DNA of 59,158 nt from Lysobacter_F sp035645555. GTDB taxonomy: Bacteria; Pseudomonadota; Gammaproteobacteria; Xanthomonadales; Xanthomonadaceae. Below the pieces are notes generated by a model. That model was not told the DNA's origin. It was given only the letters and a program-made list of their open reading frames with translations, and searched no databases. The position numbers and the translations under genes were made by a program. The stretch spans positions 1 to 59,158 of the forward strand of contig DASQMI010000075.1 of assembly GCA_035645555.1 (NCBI GenBank). Direction: 5' to 3'. Shown here piece after piece: positions 35,269-44,020 of this stretch (the stretch's first letter is position 1; the number at the start of each line of letters is the position of its first letter).

Positions 35269-36672
35269 ATGATCCGCCGTCCGCTCGCTCTCGCTCTCGC
35301 CCTCGCGCTGCTGCCCGCCGTGGCCTCGGCCGAGGACCTGCTGCAGACCTACGAACTCGCCCGCTCCGGCGATCCCCAGCTGTCCGCCGCCGAAGCCAAC
35401 CGCCTGGCGACGCGCGAAGGCGCGGTGCAGGCGCGCGCGGCGCTGCTGCCGCAGATCAACGGCCAGATCGAACTGACCCGCTCGCGCGACCACGGCAGCT
35501 CGGCGCAGACCGACTTCGACCCGGTCACCGGCGCGCCGGTAGTGCGCTCGTTCACCAGCGAGACCGAGACCACCACCCGCACCAGCGGCGTGCAGGCGGA
35601 CCAGGTGCTGTTCGACTTCGGCCGCTTCTCCACCCTGCGCAGCCAGCGCGCGCTGAGCGCGGCGAGCGACTTCCAGCTGGAGTCCGCCAACGACAACCTG
35701 ATCACCCGCACCTCGGCCGCCTACTTCAACGTGCTGGTGCAGCTGGAGACGCTGGCCGCCGCCGAGGCCGCCGAGGCCGCGCTGAAGCGCCAGCTCGATT
35801 TCGCCGAGAAGCGACTGGAAGTGGGCCTGGCGCCGATCACCGACGTGCACGAAGCGCGCGCCCAGTACGACAGCGCGCGCGCCAGCACCATCCTCGCGCG
35901 CAACGCTGTCGAGGACGCCTACCAGGCGCTCGCGGAGATCACCGGCCAGCCGGTGCGCAACCTCAAGGGCCTGCCGGAGGACTTCAGCCCGCAGCTGCCC
36001 GAGGACCGCGGCGTCGAGCAGTGGGTCGAGACCGCGCTCGCCAACAATCCGGCGCTGCGCGCGACGGAGCTGCAGGTGCGTTCGGCTGAGGCCGACATCA
36101 ACACCGCGCGCGCCGGCCACCTGCCGACGCTGTACCTGAGCGGCAGCTACGGTGACCGCGCGAGCTGGGGCGACCGCACGTTCGGCGGCACCACGCTGCC
36201 GACCGACAGCGAAGGCTACGGCCCGAGCGTCGGCGTCACCTTGTCGGTACCGATCTTCGCCGGTGGCGCCACCCAGTCGCGGGTGCGCCAGGCGCTGGCG
36301 CAGCGCGACGCCGCGCAGGACCAGCTCGAACAGCAGCGCCGCGCGCTGGTGCGCAACACCCGCAACGCGTACCAGACGCTGGTCGCCGGCATCAGCGAGG
36401 TCGAGGCGCGCCGCCTGGCGGTGGTCGCCGCGCGCAGCGCGTACGAGGCGTCGCAGGTCGGCCTCGAGGTCGGCACGCGAACCGTGCTCGACGTGCTGGC
36501 CAACCAGCGCAACCTGTTCCAGGCGCAACAGGCCTACGCGCAGGCGCGCTACAACTACCTGCAGAACCGCCTGCTGCTGGAGCAGGCCGCGGGCACGCTC
36601 GACGTCGAGGACGTGCAGGACGTCAACCGCCTGCTGACCGCCGACGCCACCGTGCCCGGCACCACCCGCTGA
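35269..36672 (+). CDS. tolC: TolC-family outer-membrane channel
   Basis: A 467-residue outer-membrane efflux/type I secretion channel. The signal peptide is 1-21 (cleavage at A-S-A). The two TolC repeats are seen, each with long helices rich in Ala, Gln and Arg and the paired L-x-x-A-x-x-x-Y-x-x-L patterns. Length agrees with TolC (about 470). The start is supported by AAGGAAG and by the signal peptide; a longer in-frame start at 35149 overlaps the pcm gene. It probably works with several inner-membrane pumps, including the RND pair upstream. Confidence 0.93.
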   Translation: MIRRPLALALALALLPAVASAEDLLQTYELARSGDPQLSAAEANRLATREGAVQARAALLPQINGQIELTRSRDHGSSAQTDFDPVTGAPVVRSFTSETETTTRTSGVQADQVLFDFGRFSTLRSQRALSAASDFQLESANDNLITRTSAAYFNVLVQLETLAAAEAAEAALKRQLDFAEKRLEVGLAPITDVHEARAQYDSARASTILARNAVEDAYQALAEITGQPVRNLKGLPEDFSPQLPEDRGVEQWVETALANNPALRATELQVRSAEADINTARAGHLPTLYLSGSYGDRASWGDRTFGGTTLPTDSEGYGPSVGVTLSVPIFAGGATQSRVRQALAQRDAAQDQLEQQRRALVRNTRNAYQTLVAGISEVEARRLAVVAARSAYEASQVGLEVGTRTVLDVLANQRNLFQAQQAYAQARYNYLQNRLLLEQAAGTLDVEDVQDVNRLLTADATVPGTTR

Positions 36673-36675
36673 CGC

Positions 36676-37971
36676 TCACTGCGCCGGCGGCAACGCCGGC
36701 CGCAGCAGCGCGAGCGTGCGCTCGAGCGCCCCGCGTCCCGACTGCACCAGCTCCCGGCCCGCGCGTGCCATCGCCGCGCGGGCCGTTTCGTCTTGGAGCA
36801 GCGCGGCCAGGTGCGCACCGACCGCGTCGGCATCGCGCCCGACCCGCAACGCCTGCGCCTCGCGCATGCGTGCGGCGATCTCGGCGAAGTTGTGCAGATG
36901 CGGACCGCTGACCACCGGCGTGCCCGCCGCCGCCGGCTCCAGGAGGTTGTGGCCGCCGATCGGCTGCAGGCTGCCGCCGACGAAGGCGACGTCGGCGCAG
37001 GCGTAGAAGCGCATCAGCTCGCCGAGCGTGTCGATCACGAACACCGCATCGCCGGCTCCCGGCCAGCGCTCGCGCGACCGCGTGCCCACCGCGAAGCCGG
37101 CCGCGCGCGCCGCCTCGGCCGCGGCGCGGAAGCGTTCCGGATGGCGCGGCGCCCACAGCAGCAGCAGCTGCGGGCAGCGCTCGCGCAGGCGCCGGTGCAG
37201 CGCGAGCACCGCGGCCTCCTCGTCGGGATGCGTGCTCGCCGCGATCCACACCGCACGCGCGCCGCAGTGGCGGCGGCAGTCGGCCGCGAACGCGGCCAGG
37301 TCGCCGGGCACGTCGAGATCGAATTTCAGGTTTCCGGTCTCGATCACCTGCGCACCGGCTGCGCCGAGCCGCACGAACCGCTGCGCATCCGCCGCCGATT
37401 GCGCCGCCACCGCGCGCAGCGTGCGCAATGCGCGGCCCACGAGCGGCGCGAGCACGCGATAGCCGCGCAGCGATCGCGCCGACAGCCGCGCGTTGACCAC
37501 GTACAGCGGCACGTCGGCATCGCGGCAGCCGAACAACAGGTTCGGCCACAGCTCGGTTTCCAGCACGATGCCGATGCACGGCCGGAAGTGCTCGAGGAAA
37601 CGCCGCACCGCACCGGGCAGGTCGTAGGGCAGGTACACGTGCGCGACCGCATCGCCCCACAGCGCGTGCACGCGTTCCGATCCGGTTGGCGTGATGGTGG
37701 TGACCAGCAGCGGAAGATCCGGACGCTCGCGGCGCAGCGCGTTGATCAGGGGCGCAGCCGCGTTGACCTCGCCGACCGACACCGCATGCACCCACACCAG
37801 CCGCGGCGGCGCCGGCTCGCGGTAGAGGCCGTAGCGCTCCGGCCAGCGTCGCAGGTACGCCGGCTGGCGGAAGCCGCGCCAGACCAGGTGGTACAGCGTC
37901 ACCGGCGCCAAGAGGTACAGCGTGACCGAATACAGGCCACGCAGCAGGCGCTCGGTCCAGGGCGTTCGCAT
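36676..37971 (-). CDS. waaA: 3-deoxy-D-manno-octulosonic acid transferase
   Basis: A 431-residue GT-B glycosyltransferase that adds Kdo from CMP-Kdo to lipid IVA. An N-terminal membrane anchor (about 9-32) is followed by the H-A-V-S-V-G-E motif at 62-68, which contains the catalytic Glu of the family. The G-G-S-L-Q-P-I-G-G-H-N-L-L-E-P segment (332-346) is the CMP-binding signature. Length is normal. The TATCCT hexamer lies 7 bp upstream of its start. It is divergent from the acyltransferase gene, so the two lipid A steps are transcribed from one 72 bp region. Confidence 0.96.
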   Translation of the reverse strand: MRTPWTERLLRGLYSVTLYLLAPVTLYHLVWRGFRQPAYLRRWPERYGLYREPAPPRLVWVHAVSVGEVNAAAPLINALRRERPDLPLLVTTITPTGSERVHALWGDAVAHVYLPYDLPGAVRRFLEHFRPCIGIVLETELWPNLLFGCRDADVPLYVVNARLSARSLRGYRVLAPLVGRALRTLRAVAAQSAADAQRFVRLGAAGAQVIETGNLKFDLDVPGDLAAFAADCRRHCGARAVWIAASTHPDEEAAVLALHRRLRERCPQLLLLWAPRHPERFRAAAEAARAAGFAVGTRSRERWPGAGDAVFVIDTLGELMRFYACADVAFVGGSLQPIGGHNLLEPAAAGTPVVSGPHLHNFAEIAARMREAQALRVGRDADAVGAHLAALLQDETARAAMARAGRELVQSGRGALERTLALLRPALPPAQ

Positions 37972-38031
37972 CGCGGCAAGGATACCGGCTGCGTGCAGCC
38001 GCCCCAACGACGGACGCGCACGCATGCCCCG

Positions 38032-38037
38032 TAGAAT
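38032..38037 (+). promoter_or_regulatory. -10 element of the acyltransferase gene (leaderless)
   Basis: TAGAAT followed by 6 bp and the ATG at 38044. Confidence 0.5.
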
Positions 38038-38043
38038 GCCGGC

Positions 38044-38973
38044 ATGCACGACGCCCCCGCCTCGCCGACGTCGCCCGGCCCGCCGCCGCTGCATCCGCGC
38101 CACTGGCCGACATGGGCCGCGCTCGGGGTGATGGTGCTGGCCGCGCGCCTGCCGTGGCCGCTGCAGCGCGTGCTCGGCCGCGCGCTCGGCATGCTGCTGC
38201 GGCACGTGGTCGGGCTGCGCCGGCGCGCGGCGCGGATCAACCTCGCGCTGTGCTTCCCCGAACTGGACGCCGGCGCGCGCGAGGCGCTGCTGCGCGCGAG
38301 CTTCCGCGACTTCGGCATCGGCCTGTTCGAGTTCGCACGCGCGTGGTGGGGCGCGATCGCGCCGATGCGCCGCAGTGCGACGATCGAAGGGCTGGAGCAC
38401 CTGCAGGCGCTTCGCGCGCAGGGCCGCGGCGCGCTGCTGATCTCCGGGCATTTCATGACCTTGGAGACCTGCGGCCGGCTGCTGTGCGAGCACGTGCCGC
38501 TGGCCGGCATGTACCGCCGCTACCGCAACCCGGTGATGGAATGGGCGGTCAAGCGCGGGCGCCTGCGCTACGCGGCGGCGATGTTCGGCAACGACGACGT
38601 GCGCGCGGCGCTGCGCCACCTCAAGCAGGGCGGCTTCCTGTGGTACGCGCCGGACCAGGACATGCGCGGCAAGGACGTGGTGTTCGCGCCGTTCTTCGGC
38701 GTGCCCGCCGCCACCATCACCGCGACCCACCAGTTCGCGCGGCTCACCGGCTGCGCGGTGGTGCCGTTCTTCCACCGCCGCGAAGGCGGCCGCTACCTGC
38801 TGCGGATCGCACCGCCGCTGGCCGACTTCCCGTCCGCCGATGCCGGCGCCGACAGCGCGCGCGTCAACGCGGCGATCGAGGCGATGGTGCGCGAGGCGCC
38901 GAGCCAGTACCTGTGGATCCACCGCCGCTTCAAGCGCCGGCCGAACGGCGAGCGCTCGCCGTACCGGCGCTGA
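38044..38973 (+). CDS. Lipid A biosynthesis acyltransferase (LpxL/HtrB type)
   Basis: A 309-residue inner-membrane enzyme of the LpxL/LpxM superfamily that adds a secondary acyl chain to Kdo-lipid A. The catalytic His136-x4-Glu141 (G-H-F-M-T-L-E) is visible, with a hydrophobic anchor at about 24-52. The length matches LpxL. The choice between the lauroyl (LpxL) and myristoyl (LpxM) role cannot be made by eye. It is divergent from waaA. Confidence 0.92.
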   Translation: MHDAPASPTSPGPPPLHPRHWPTWAALGVMVLAARLPWPLQRVLGRALGMLLRHVVGLRRRAARINLALCFPELDAGAREALLRASFRDFGIGLFEFARAWWGAIAPMRRSATIEGLEHLQALRAQGRGALLISGHFMTLETCGRLLCEHVPLAGMYRRYRNPVMEWAVKRGRLRYAAAMFGNDDVRAALRHLKQGGFLWYAPDQDMRGKDVVFAPFFGVPAATITATHQFARLTGCAVVPFFHRREGGRYLLRIAPPLADFPSADAGADSARVNAAIEAMVREAPSQYLWIHRRFKRRPNGERSPYRR

Positions 38974-38980
38974 GCACGGC

Positions 38981-40315
38981 TCAGCGCGGCTCGCCGTCGC
39001 CACTCCGGCGTGCGAGCAGGCTGCCGGCGTACAGCGCCGCCAGCATCAGGGTCAGCCCGCCCCAGAACGTCGAATAGAACGCCAGATGGGTGTTGAGCGG
39101 GAACACCGTGACCGCCAGCGCCAGCATCGCCGGTCGGGCGCGCTCGCGCGCCTCCGGCGATGCGAAGCGCCAGGCGCGCCACGCCAGCGCCGCCCCGGCC
39201 AGCCACATCAGCACGCCGAAGCCGCCGGTCTCGCTCAGCACCTCGAGCACGAGCTGATGCGCATGCAGCGCCGGACCATCGCCCCATGCCGGCGCTTCCT
39301 GCGGATGCGGATCGCAGGCGGCGAACGCATCGCGGAAGCCGCGCGCGCCGACGCCGTTGAACGGATGCGCGCCGCCCATGCACACCGCCGCGCCCCAGAT
39401 GCGCGTGCGCCCGGCCAGCGCGCGGTCGAGATCGAGCCGCTCAGCGCTGACCCCCTGCGTGGTGCGCTCGACCCGCTCGCGTAACGGCGTGGAGACCGCG
39501 GCGAGCACGGCGAGTACGAGCGCGCCGAACGCGAACACGCCGATCAGCCGCTGCCAGCCCAGCACGCGCCAACCCGAGCACAGCAGCGCCACCGCGTAGG
39601 TCAGCCACGCCGCGCGCGTGCCGGTCAGCACCACCACCACGCCGACCGCCGCCGCGGCGAGCAGCCAGCCGCCGGCACCGAGCCGGCGCGCGCCCAGGTA
39701 CAGCACGAACGGCGACAGGCTCGCCAGCACCTGCCCAAGCTTGAGATTGCACGGCCCGAGCACGCCGCTCAGCCGGCTCGCGTCCTGCACCTGCTCCGGC
39801 GTGCACAGCGGCCGCCCGCTGATCGACAGCTTCAGCTGTTCGAGCGCGGCAAACATCGGACTGTGGCCGACCAGCGCCTGCAGCAGCGCGTCGGCGGTCC
39901 ATACCGAGGCGATCACCGCCAGCCCGCCGAACGTGGTGCGGCGTCCCGCCGGGTTGGCGACCGCGGCGGCGACCAGCCACAGGAACGGCAGGTAGCGCAG
40001 GTCCTTGGCGGCTTCGGTAAACGCACGCGCGCGGTCGACCGCGTCGAACGCGGACACCAGTTCCGGCAGCCAGTAGGCCAGGAACAGCACGCTGGTCAGC
40101 GCCCACGCCTCGTGGCTGAGCAGTTGCGAGCCGGCACGGAAGCGCGAGGCGAGCAGGCGTACGATCGCCGCCAGCGCGCCCAGCACCAGCACGCCCTCGG
40201 CGATGCCCGGCGTCGGCCACAGCGCGACGAACGCCAGTACCCACGCCGGCGCCCAGCGCCAGCCGTCGGGGGCGCGCGCGTCAGCGGGCGTCGGCGAGTT
40301 CGGCGTAGACGGCAA
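38981..40315 (-). CDS. O-antigen ligase family membrane protein
   Basis: A 444-residue protein with about 12 membrane segments and a periplasmic loop, the Wzy_C/WaaL layout. The C-terminal half contains G-V-G-A-R-G-F-R and a following H-A-H-Q-L-V-L-E segment, a signature of this family. It would attach O-antigen to the lipid A core or polymerise glycans. Its start overlaps the end of the upstream glycosyltransferase gene by 35 bp, so the two are translationally coupled. A shorter in-frame start is possible. Confidence 0.87.
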   Translation of the reverse strand: MPSTPNSPTPADARAPDGWRWAPAWVLAFVALWPTPGIAEGVLVLGALAAIVRLLASRFRAGSQLLSHEAWALTSVLFLAYWLPELVSAFDAVDRARAFTEAAKDLRYLPFLWLVAAAVANPAGRRTTFGGLAVIASVWTADALLQALVGHSPMFAALEQLKLSISGRPLCTPEQVQDASRLSGVLGPCNLKLGQVLASLSPFVLYLGARRLGAGGWLLAAAAVGVVVVLTGTRAAWLTYAVALLCSGWRVLGWQRLIGVFAFGALVLAVLAAVSTPLRERVERTTQGVSAERLDLDRALAGRTRIWGAAVCMGGAHPFNGVGARGFRDAFAACDPHPQEAPAWGDGPALHAHQLVLEVLSETGGFGVLMWLAGAALAWRAWRFASPEARERARPAMLALAVTVFPLNTHLAFYSTFWGGLTLMLAALYAGSLLARRSGDGEPR

Positions 40316-41393
40316 GCGTGGCCTCCTGCATGGCGCTCAGCGTGTACGGGATCGTAGCCGGTGGCGTCGGCCGATGCTGCAGCAGCGCGCGCACGGTGGC
40401 GCGCAGCGCGCCCGCATCGAACGGCTCGACCGCACCGGCCGGCTGCAGCTCGCGCAACAGGTCGCCGACGCCGCCGTGCGCCCAGCCGGCCACCGGGCAG
40501 CCGACCGCGAGCGCCTCCAGCACGGTGCGGCCGAACGCCTCCGGCTTGCGCGACAGCTGCAGCACCACGTCCGCGGCCGCGTACGCGCGCGCGATCTCGT
40601 GGGTGGGCGGGGTGAACGCCACCGCATCGGCGATGCCAAGCGCGACAGCCTCGCGTTCGAGCTCGGCGATGTACGCCTCACGCCCGGCCTCGCGCGCGCC
40701 CGGCAGCCACAGCGCCGCATCGAGTCCTTCCGCGCGCAATGCGGCGAGCAGGCGTAGCGCATCGGCATGGCCCTTGAGCCGGGTGCCGCGCCCGGGCAGC
40801 AGCAGCAGCGGGCGCTGCGCGCGCAGCGCGGGATGCTGCGCGGCCGCCCACGCACGCGCGCCGGCATCCGGACGCGATGCGCGCGGGAACGCGGCCGGAT
40901 CGATGCCACGCGCGATCACCCGCAGTTTCGCGGGATCGGTCTGCGGGTAATGCCGCAGCACGTGCGCGCGCACGCTCGGCGACACGCAGATCACCCGCTC
41001 ACCGCTCGCCATCACCCGGCTGTAGCGTGATGGCGAATTGAGCCCGTGCACGGTGGTGACGAAACGCGGCCGCGCGGCGGCGGGCAGCAGCCGCAGCGCC
41101 AGCCGCGCCACCCAGGCCGGCAGCCGCGAGCGCGCGTGGACGATGTCGACCTGCGCGAACAGCCGGCGCAACGCGAAGGCATGGCGGAACGTCAGCGGCG
41201 TCTTGCGGCCGATTGGCAGCGCGATGTGTTCGGCACCCGACGCGGCCAGCGCCGGCACCAGCCGCCCGCCGGCGGAGACGACGATCGCGCGATGGCCGGC
41301 GGCGACCAGCGCCTGCGCGATTTCAAGGGTGGAACGCTCGACGCCGCCCGATTCCAGCGCGGGCAGCAGCTGCACGACGGTCAGGCGGCGCAT
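40281..41393 (-). CDS. GT4-family glycosyltransferase
   Basis: A 370-residue GT-B enzyme with the N-terminal segment L-E-S-G-G-V-E-R and the C-terminal E-x7-E motif in K-P-E-A-F-G-R-T-V-L-E-A-L. The family retains anomeric configuration and uses nucleotide sugars. Its place before an O-antigen ligase gene suggests a role in LPS core or another envelope glycan. The sugar and acceptor are not inferable. Confidence 0.88.
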   Translation of the reverse strand: MRRLTVVQLLPALESGGVERSTLEIAQALVAAGHRAIVVSAGGRLVPALAASGAEHIALPIGRKTPLTFRHAFALRRLFAQVDIVHARSRLPAWVARLALRLLPAAARPRFVTTVHGLNSPSRYSRVMASGERVICVSPSVRAHVLRHYPQTDPAKLRVIARGIDPAAFPRASRPDAGARAWAAAQHPALRAQRPLLLLPGRGTRLKGHADALRLLAALRAEGLDAALWLPGAREAGREAYIAELEREAVALGIADAVAFTPPTHEIARAYAAADVVLQLSRKPEAFGRTVLEALAVGCPVAGWAHGGVGDLLRELQPAGAVEPFDAGALRATVRALLQHRPTPPATIPYTLSAMQEATLAVYAELADAR

Positions 41394-41411
41394 CGGGGCG
41401 CGCGTGCCCGC

Positions 41412-41609
41412 TCAGTCCTCGAGCACGTAGACCGCCCCGCAATAGGGGCACTGGCTCTCGCGTTCGGCCTCGATCGGCAAGTACACGCGCGGATGCGAGT
41501 TCCACAGCGCCATCGACGGCAGCGGGCAGCTCAGCGGCAGATCGGCGCGCCGCACGCTATAGCGGCGCTCGGCGTTCGGCTGGATCGGTCGGGTCGAGTC
41601 GGCGGTCAT
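41412..41609 (-). CDS. CHCC zinc-finger domain protein
   Basis: A 65-residue protein with Cys28, His39 and Cys54-x-x-Cys57, the zf-CHCC arrangement shared with the mitochondrial complex I subunit NDUFS6. The segment N-S-H-P-R-V-Y-L-P-I is characteristic. The role in bacteria is not known. It precedes the glycosyltransferase gene by 18 bp on the same strand. Confidence 0.85.
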   Translation of the reverse strand: MTADSTRPIQPNAERRYSVRRADLPLSCPLPSMALWNSHPRVYLPIEAERESQCPYCGAVYVLED

Positions 41610-41668
41610 GGCCACAGGGGACAGCGCGGGGGCGCAGAGTGTAGCGCCTCGCGGGACGCGCCCGGCGC

Positions 41669-42376
41669 TCAGCGCGGCAGGTCGAACAGCAGCAGCTCGG
41701 CCTCCTCGTCGCCGGTGCCGGCCACCGCGAGCGTGCCGCCCTCGTCGACCAGGCCGATCGCGTCCCCGGCGGACAGCGAGCGGCCGGCCGCCTCCAGCCG
41801 CCCGCGCGCGGCGTGCAGCCAGTAGCGGCGGTCGGCTTCGAGCGGATGCTCGATGCGCTCGCCGGCGCCCAGCCGCACCGCCTTCAGCCGCGCGTCTTGG
41901 CGGATCGGCAGGCTGTCGCCGGCGCCGTCGGGCGAGGCCAGCAGGATCCATTCGCCCCGCCCGCGCGCGGCGAAGCTGCGCTGCGCGTACGCGGGCGCGG
42001 CGTTGCTGCGGTCGGGCTGGATCCAGATCTGCAGGAAGTGCACCGGCTCGGCGTCGGACGGGTTGAATTCACTGTGCTGCACGCCATGACCCGCGCTCAT
42101 CCACTGCAGCTCGCCGGCGCCGATCACCCCGCCGCCACCGCTGCTGTCGCGGTGCGACAGCGCGCCCACCAGCACGTAGCTCAGGATCTCCATGTTGGCG
42201 TGGCCATGGGTGGGGAAGCCGGCGCCGGGCGCGACGCGGTCCTCGTTGATCACCCGCAGCGGGCCGAAGCCCATCCACGCCGGGTCGTAGTAGTGGCCGA
42301 ACGAAAACGTGTGCCGGCTGTCGAGCCAGCCGGTGCGCGCCTGGCCGCGTGCGTGGGCAGGACGATCGAGGATCAT
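41669..42376 (-). CDS. Pirin-family bicupin
   Basis: A 235-residue bicupin. The N-terminal cupin shows the metal-binding H-x-H in F-P-T-H-G-H-A-N-M-E-I and a later H-G-V-Q-H-S-E, the classic pirin signature. Some bacterial pirins (YhhW type) have quercetinase activity; others act as redox sensors. I cannot choose between these. It is encoded 19 bp after the RutE-like gene and is probably cotranscribed with it. The in-frame start at 42463 reaches into that gene and is not needed. Confidence 0.93.
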   Translation of the reverse strand: MILDRPAHARGQARTGWLDSRHTFSFGHYYDPAWMGFGPLRVINEDRVAPGAGFPTHGHANMEILSYVLVGALSHRDSSGGGGVIGAGELQWMSAGHGVQHSEFNPSDAEPVHFLQIWIQPDRSNAAPAYAQRSFAARGRGEWILLASPDGAGDSLPIRQDARLKAVRLGAGERIEHPLEADRRYWLHAARGRLEAAGRSLSAGDAIGLVDEGGTLAVAGTGDEEAELLLFDLPR

Positions 42377-42395
42377 GGCCAGCTCCGGAACGGCC

Positions 42396-42971
42396 TCACA
42401 GGATGCGCGCGGCTTCGTCGAACGGCAGTCGCGGCGCGCGCGGGAACAGCTTGTCCTCCGCATAGCCGAGATTGACCAGGAAGTTGGACTTGATCCGGGT
42501 ACCGGCGAAGAATGCGGCGTCGACCATCGCGTTGTCGAAGCCGGACATCGGGCCGGTGTCGAGGCCGAGCGAGCGCGCGGCGAGGATCAGGTAGGCGCCC
42601 TGCAGCGTGCCGTTGCGGAACGCGGTGGTGAGCGTCTTCTCCTCGCCGGCGAACCACGGCTTGGCGTCGGTGTGCGGGAACAGGTACGGCAGCTTCTCGG
42701 CGAAGTCGAGGTCGTAGGCGACGATCACCGTGACCGGCGCGCGCATGGTCTTGGCGAGGTTGCCCTCGTCCAGCGCCGGCCGCAGTTTCTCCTTGGCTTC
42801 GCGCGACTTGACGAACACGAAGCGCGCCGGCGAGCAGTTGCTGCTGGTCGGCCCCCACTTCAGCAGGTCGTACAGGCGGCGCAGGGTCTCGTCGCTGATC
42901 TCCCCGCCGAACGCGTTGCGGGTGCGGGCCGTGCGGAACAGGGTGTCGAGCGCCTCTCCGGCCAGGGCCAT
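42396..42971 (-). CDS. RutE/HadB-like nitroreductase
   Basis: A 191-residue FMN-dependent nitroreductase-fold protein. The R-T-A-R-T-R-N-A-F segment near residue 13-21 and the G-P-T-S-S-N-C-S-P segment near 40 are typical of the malonic semialdehyde reductase (RutE) branch. No other rut pyrimidine catabolism gene is present, so the in vivo substrate is open. It is divergent from the ELM1-like gene. Confidence 0.88.
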   Translation of the reverse strand: MALAGEALDTLFRTARTRNAFGGEISDETLRRLYDLLKWGPTSSNCSPARFVFVKSREAKEKLRPALDEGNLAKTMRAPVTVIVAYDLDFAEKLPYLFPHTDAKPWFAGEEKTLTTAFRNGTLQGAYLILAARSLGLDTGPMSGFDNAMVDAAFFAGTRIKSNFLVNLGYAEDKLFPRAPRLPFDEAARIL

Positions 42972-43054
42972 CGGGTTCTCCTCGGTAGGGCTTACGGCGA
43001 AGCCGGCAAGTGTAGAGTCTGCGCGGTCGATTGCCCGCCCCGAGCCCGCCTACG

Positions 43055-44020
43055 ATGGAACGCGACCGCGCCACGCCCGGCACCTGGGTGCTGACCGACG
43101 GCCACGCCGGCAACGTGCGGCAGGCCGTGGCGCTGGCGGACGCGCTGGGCGGGGCGGACCGCAACTGGCACTTGGCCACGCGCGCGCCCTGGCGCTGGCT
43201 GGCGCCGCGCCGCCTGCCCGGCGCCGCGGCCGCCTGGGGCACGGAACTGCGCGCCGAGCTGCAGCGTCCGCCGCGGCTTGCGATCGGCTGCGGGCGCCAG
43301 GCCGCGCTCGCCACCCGCGTGCTGCGCGCGCACGGCGCGCGCGCGGTGCAGATCCTCCATCCGCGGCTCGACACGCGGTACTGGGACGTGGTGATCGCGC
43401 CGGAGCACGACGGCCTGCGCGGCGCCAACGTAGTCACCCTGCTCGGCAGCCTGCATCCGGTCGACGAGCGCTGGCTCGCCGAGGCGCGCGCCGCGTTCGC
43501 CGCGTTCGCCGCGCTGCCGGCGCCGCGCACCGCGGTACTGGTCGGCGGGACCAGCGCGCATGCGCGCTTCGATACCGCGGCCTGGCGCGAGATCGCGCGG
43601 CGCATCGCCGCGCGCGTACGCGCCGACGGCGGCAGCGTGCTGCTGACCACCTCGCGGCGCACGCCCGCCGAAGCAGTACCGGCGCTGCGCGCGGCGTTCG
43701 ATGGTCTCCCCGGCGTGCGCTGGAGCGGCGAGGCCGACGGCACCAATCCCTATCCCGGCATGCTCGCCTGGGCCGACCGCATCGTCGGCAGCGCCGACTC
43801 GGTCAACATGCTGTCGGAGGCGGCGGCGACCGCCGCGCCGCTGTACGTCGCCGGCCACGCGGCCCTGCGCGGCCGCCCGCGGCGCTTCGTCGAGGCGCTG
43901 TTCGCGCGCGATCGCGCGCGTGCATTCGATGACACGCTGGCGCCGTTTGCGGTGCAGCCGCTGCGCGAGACCGCGCGCGTTGCCGCCGAGGTGCGCCAGC
44001 GACTCGGGCTCACGCCGTAG
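43055..44020 (+). CDS. ELM1/GtrOC1-family putative nucleoside-diphosphate-sugar epimerase
   Basis: A 321-residue protein of the ELM1 family (mitochondrial fission ELM1-like in bacteria). The T-D-G-H-A-G-N-x-R-Q segment near the start, followed by the H-P-R segment and a C-terminal G-S-A-D-S-V-N-M-L-S-E-A, is characteristic. The family has a GT-B-like fold and is often found among envelope sugar genes; the activity is not proven. The first ATG is at 43055; a TTG at 43031 would add eight residues. Its 3' end overlaps the convergent glnE gene by 11 bp. Confidence 0.82.
   Translation: MERDRATPGTWVLTDGHAGNVRQAVALADALGGADRNWHLATRAPWRWLAPRRLPGAAAAWGTELRAELQRPPRLAIGCGRQAALATRVLRAHGARAVQILHPRLDTRYWDVVIAPEHDGLRGANVVTLLGSLHPVDERWLAEARAAFAAFAALPAPRTAVLVGGTSAHARFDTAAWREIARRIAARVRADGGSVLLTTSRRTPAEAVPALRAAFDGLPGVRWSGEADGTNPYPGMLAWADRIVGSADSVNMLSEAAATAAPLYVAGHAALRGRPRRFVEALFARDRARAFDDTLAPFAVQPLRETARVAAEVRQRLGLTP

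Noticed and set aside
40281..40315. A frameshift or gene fusion at the glycosyltransferase/O-antigen ligase junction
   Set aside because: The 35 bp overlap is between two complete frames with separate domains. A shorter start for the ligase would also remove it, so it is ordinary translational coupling.
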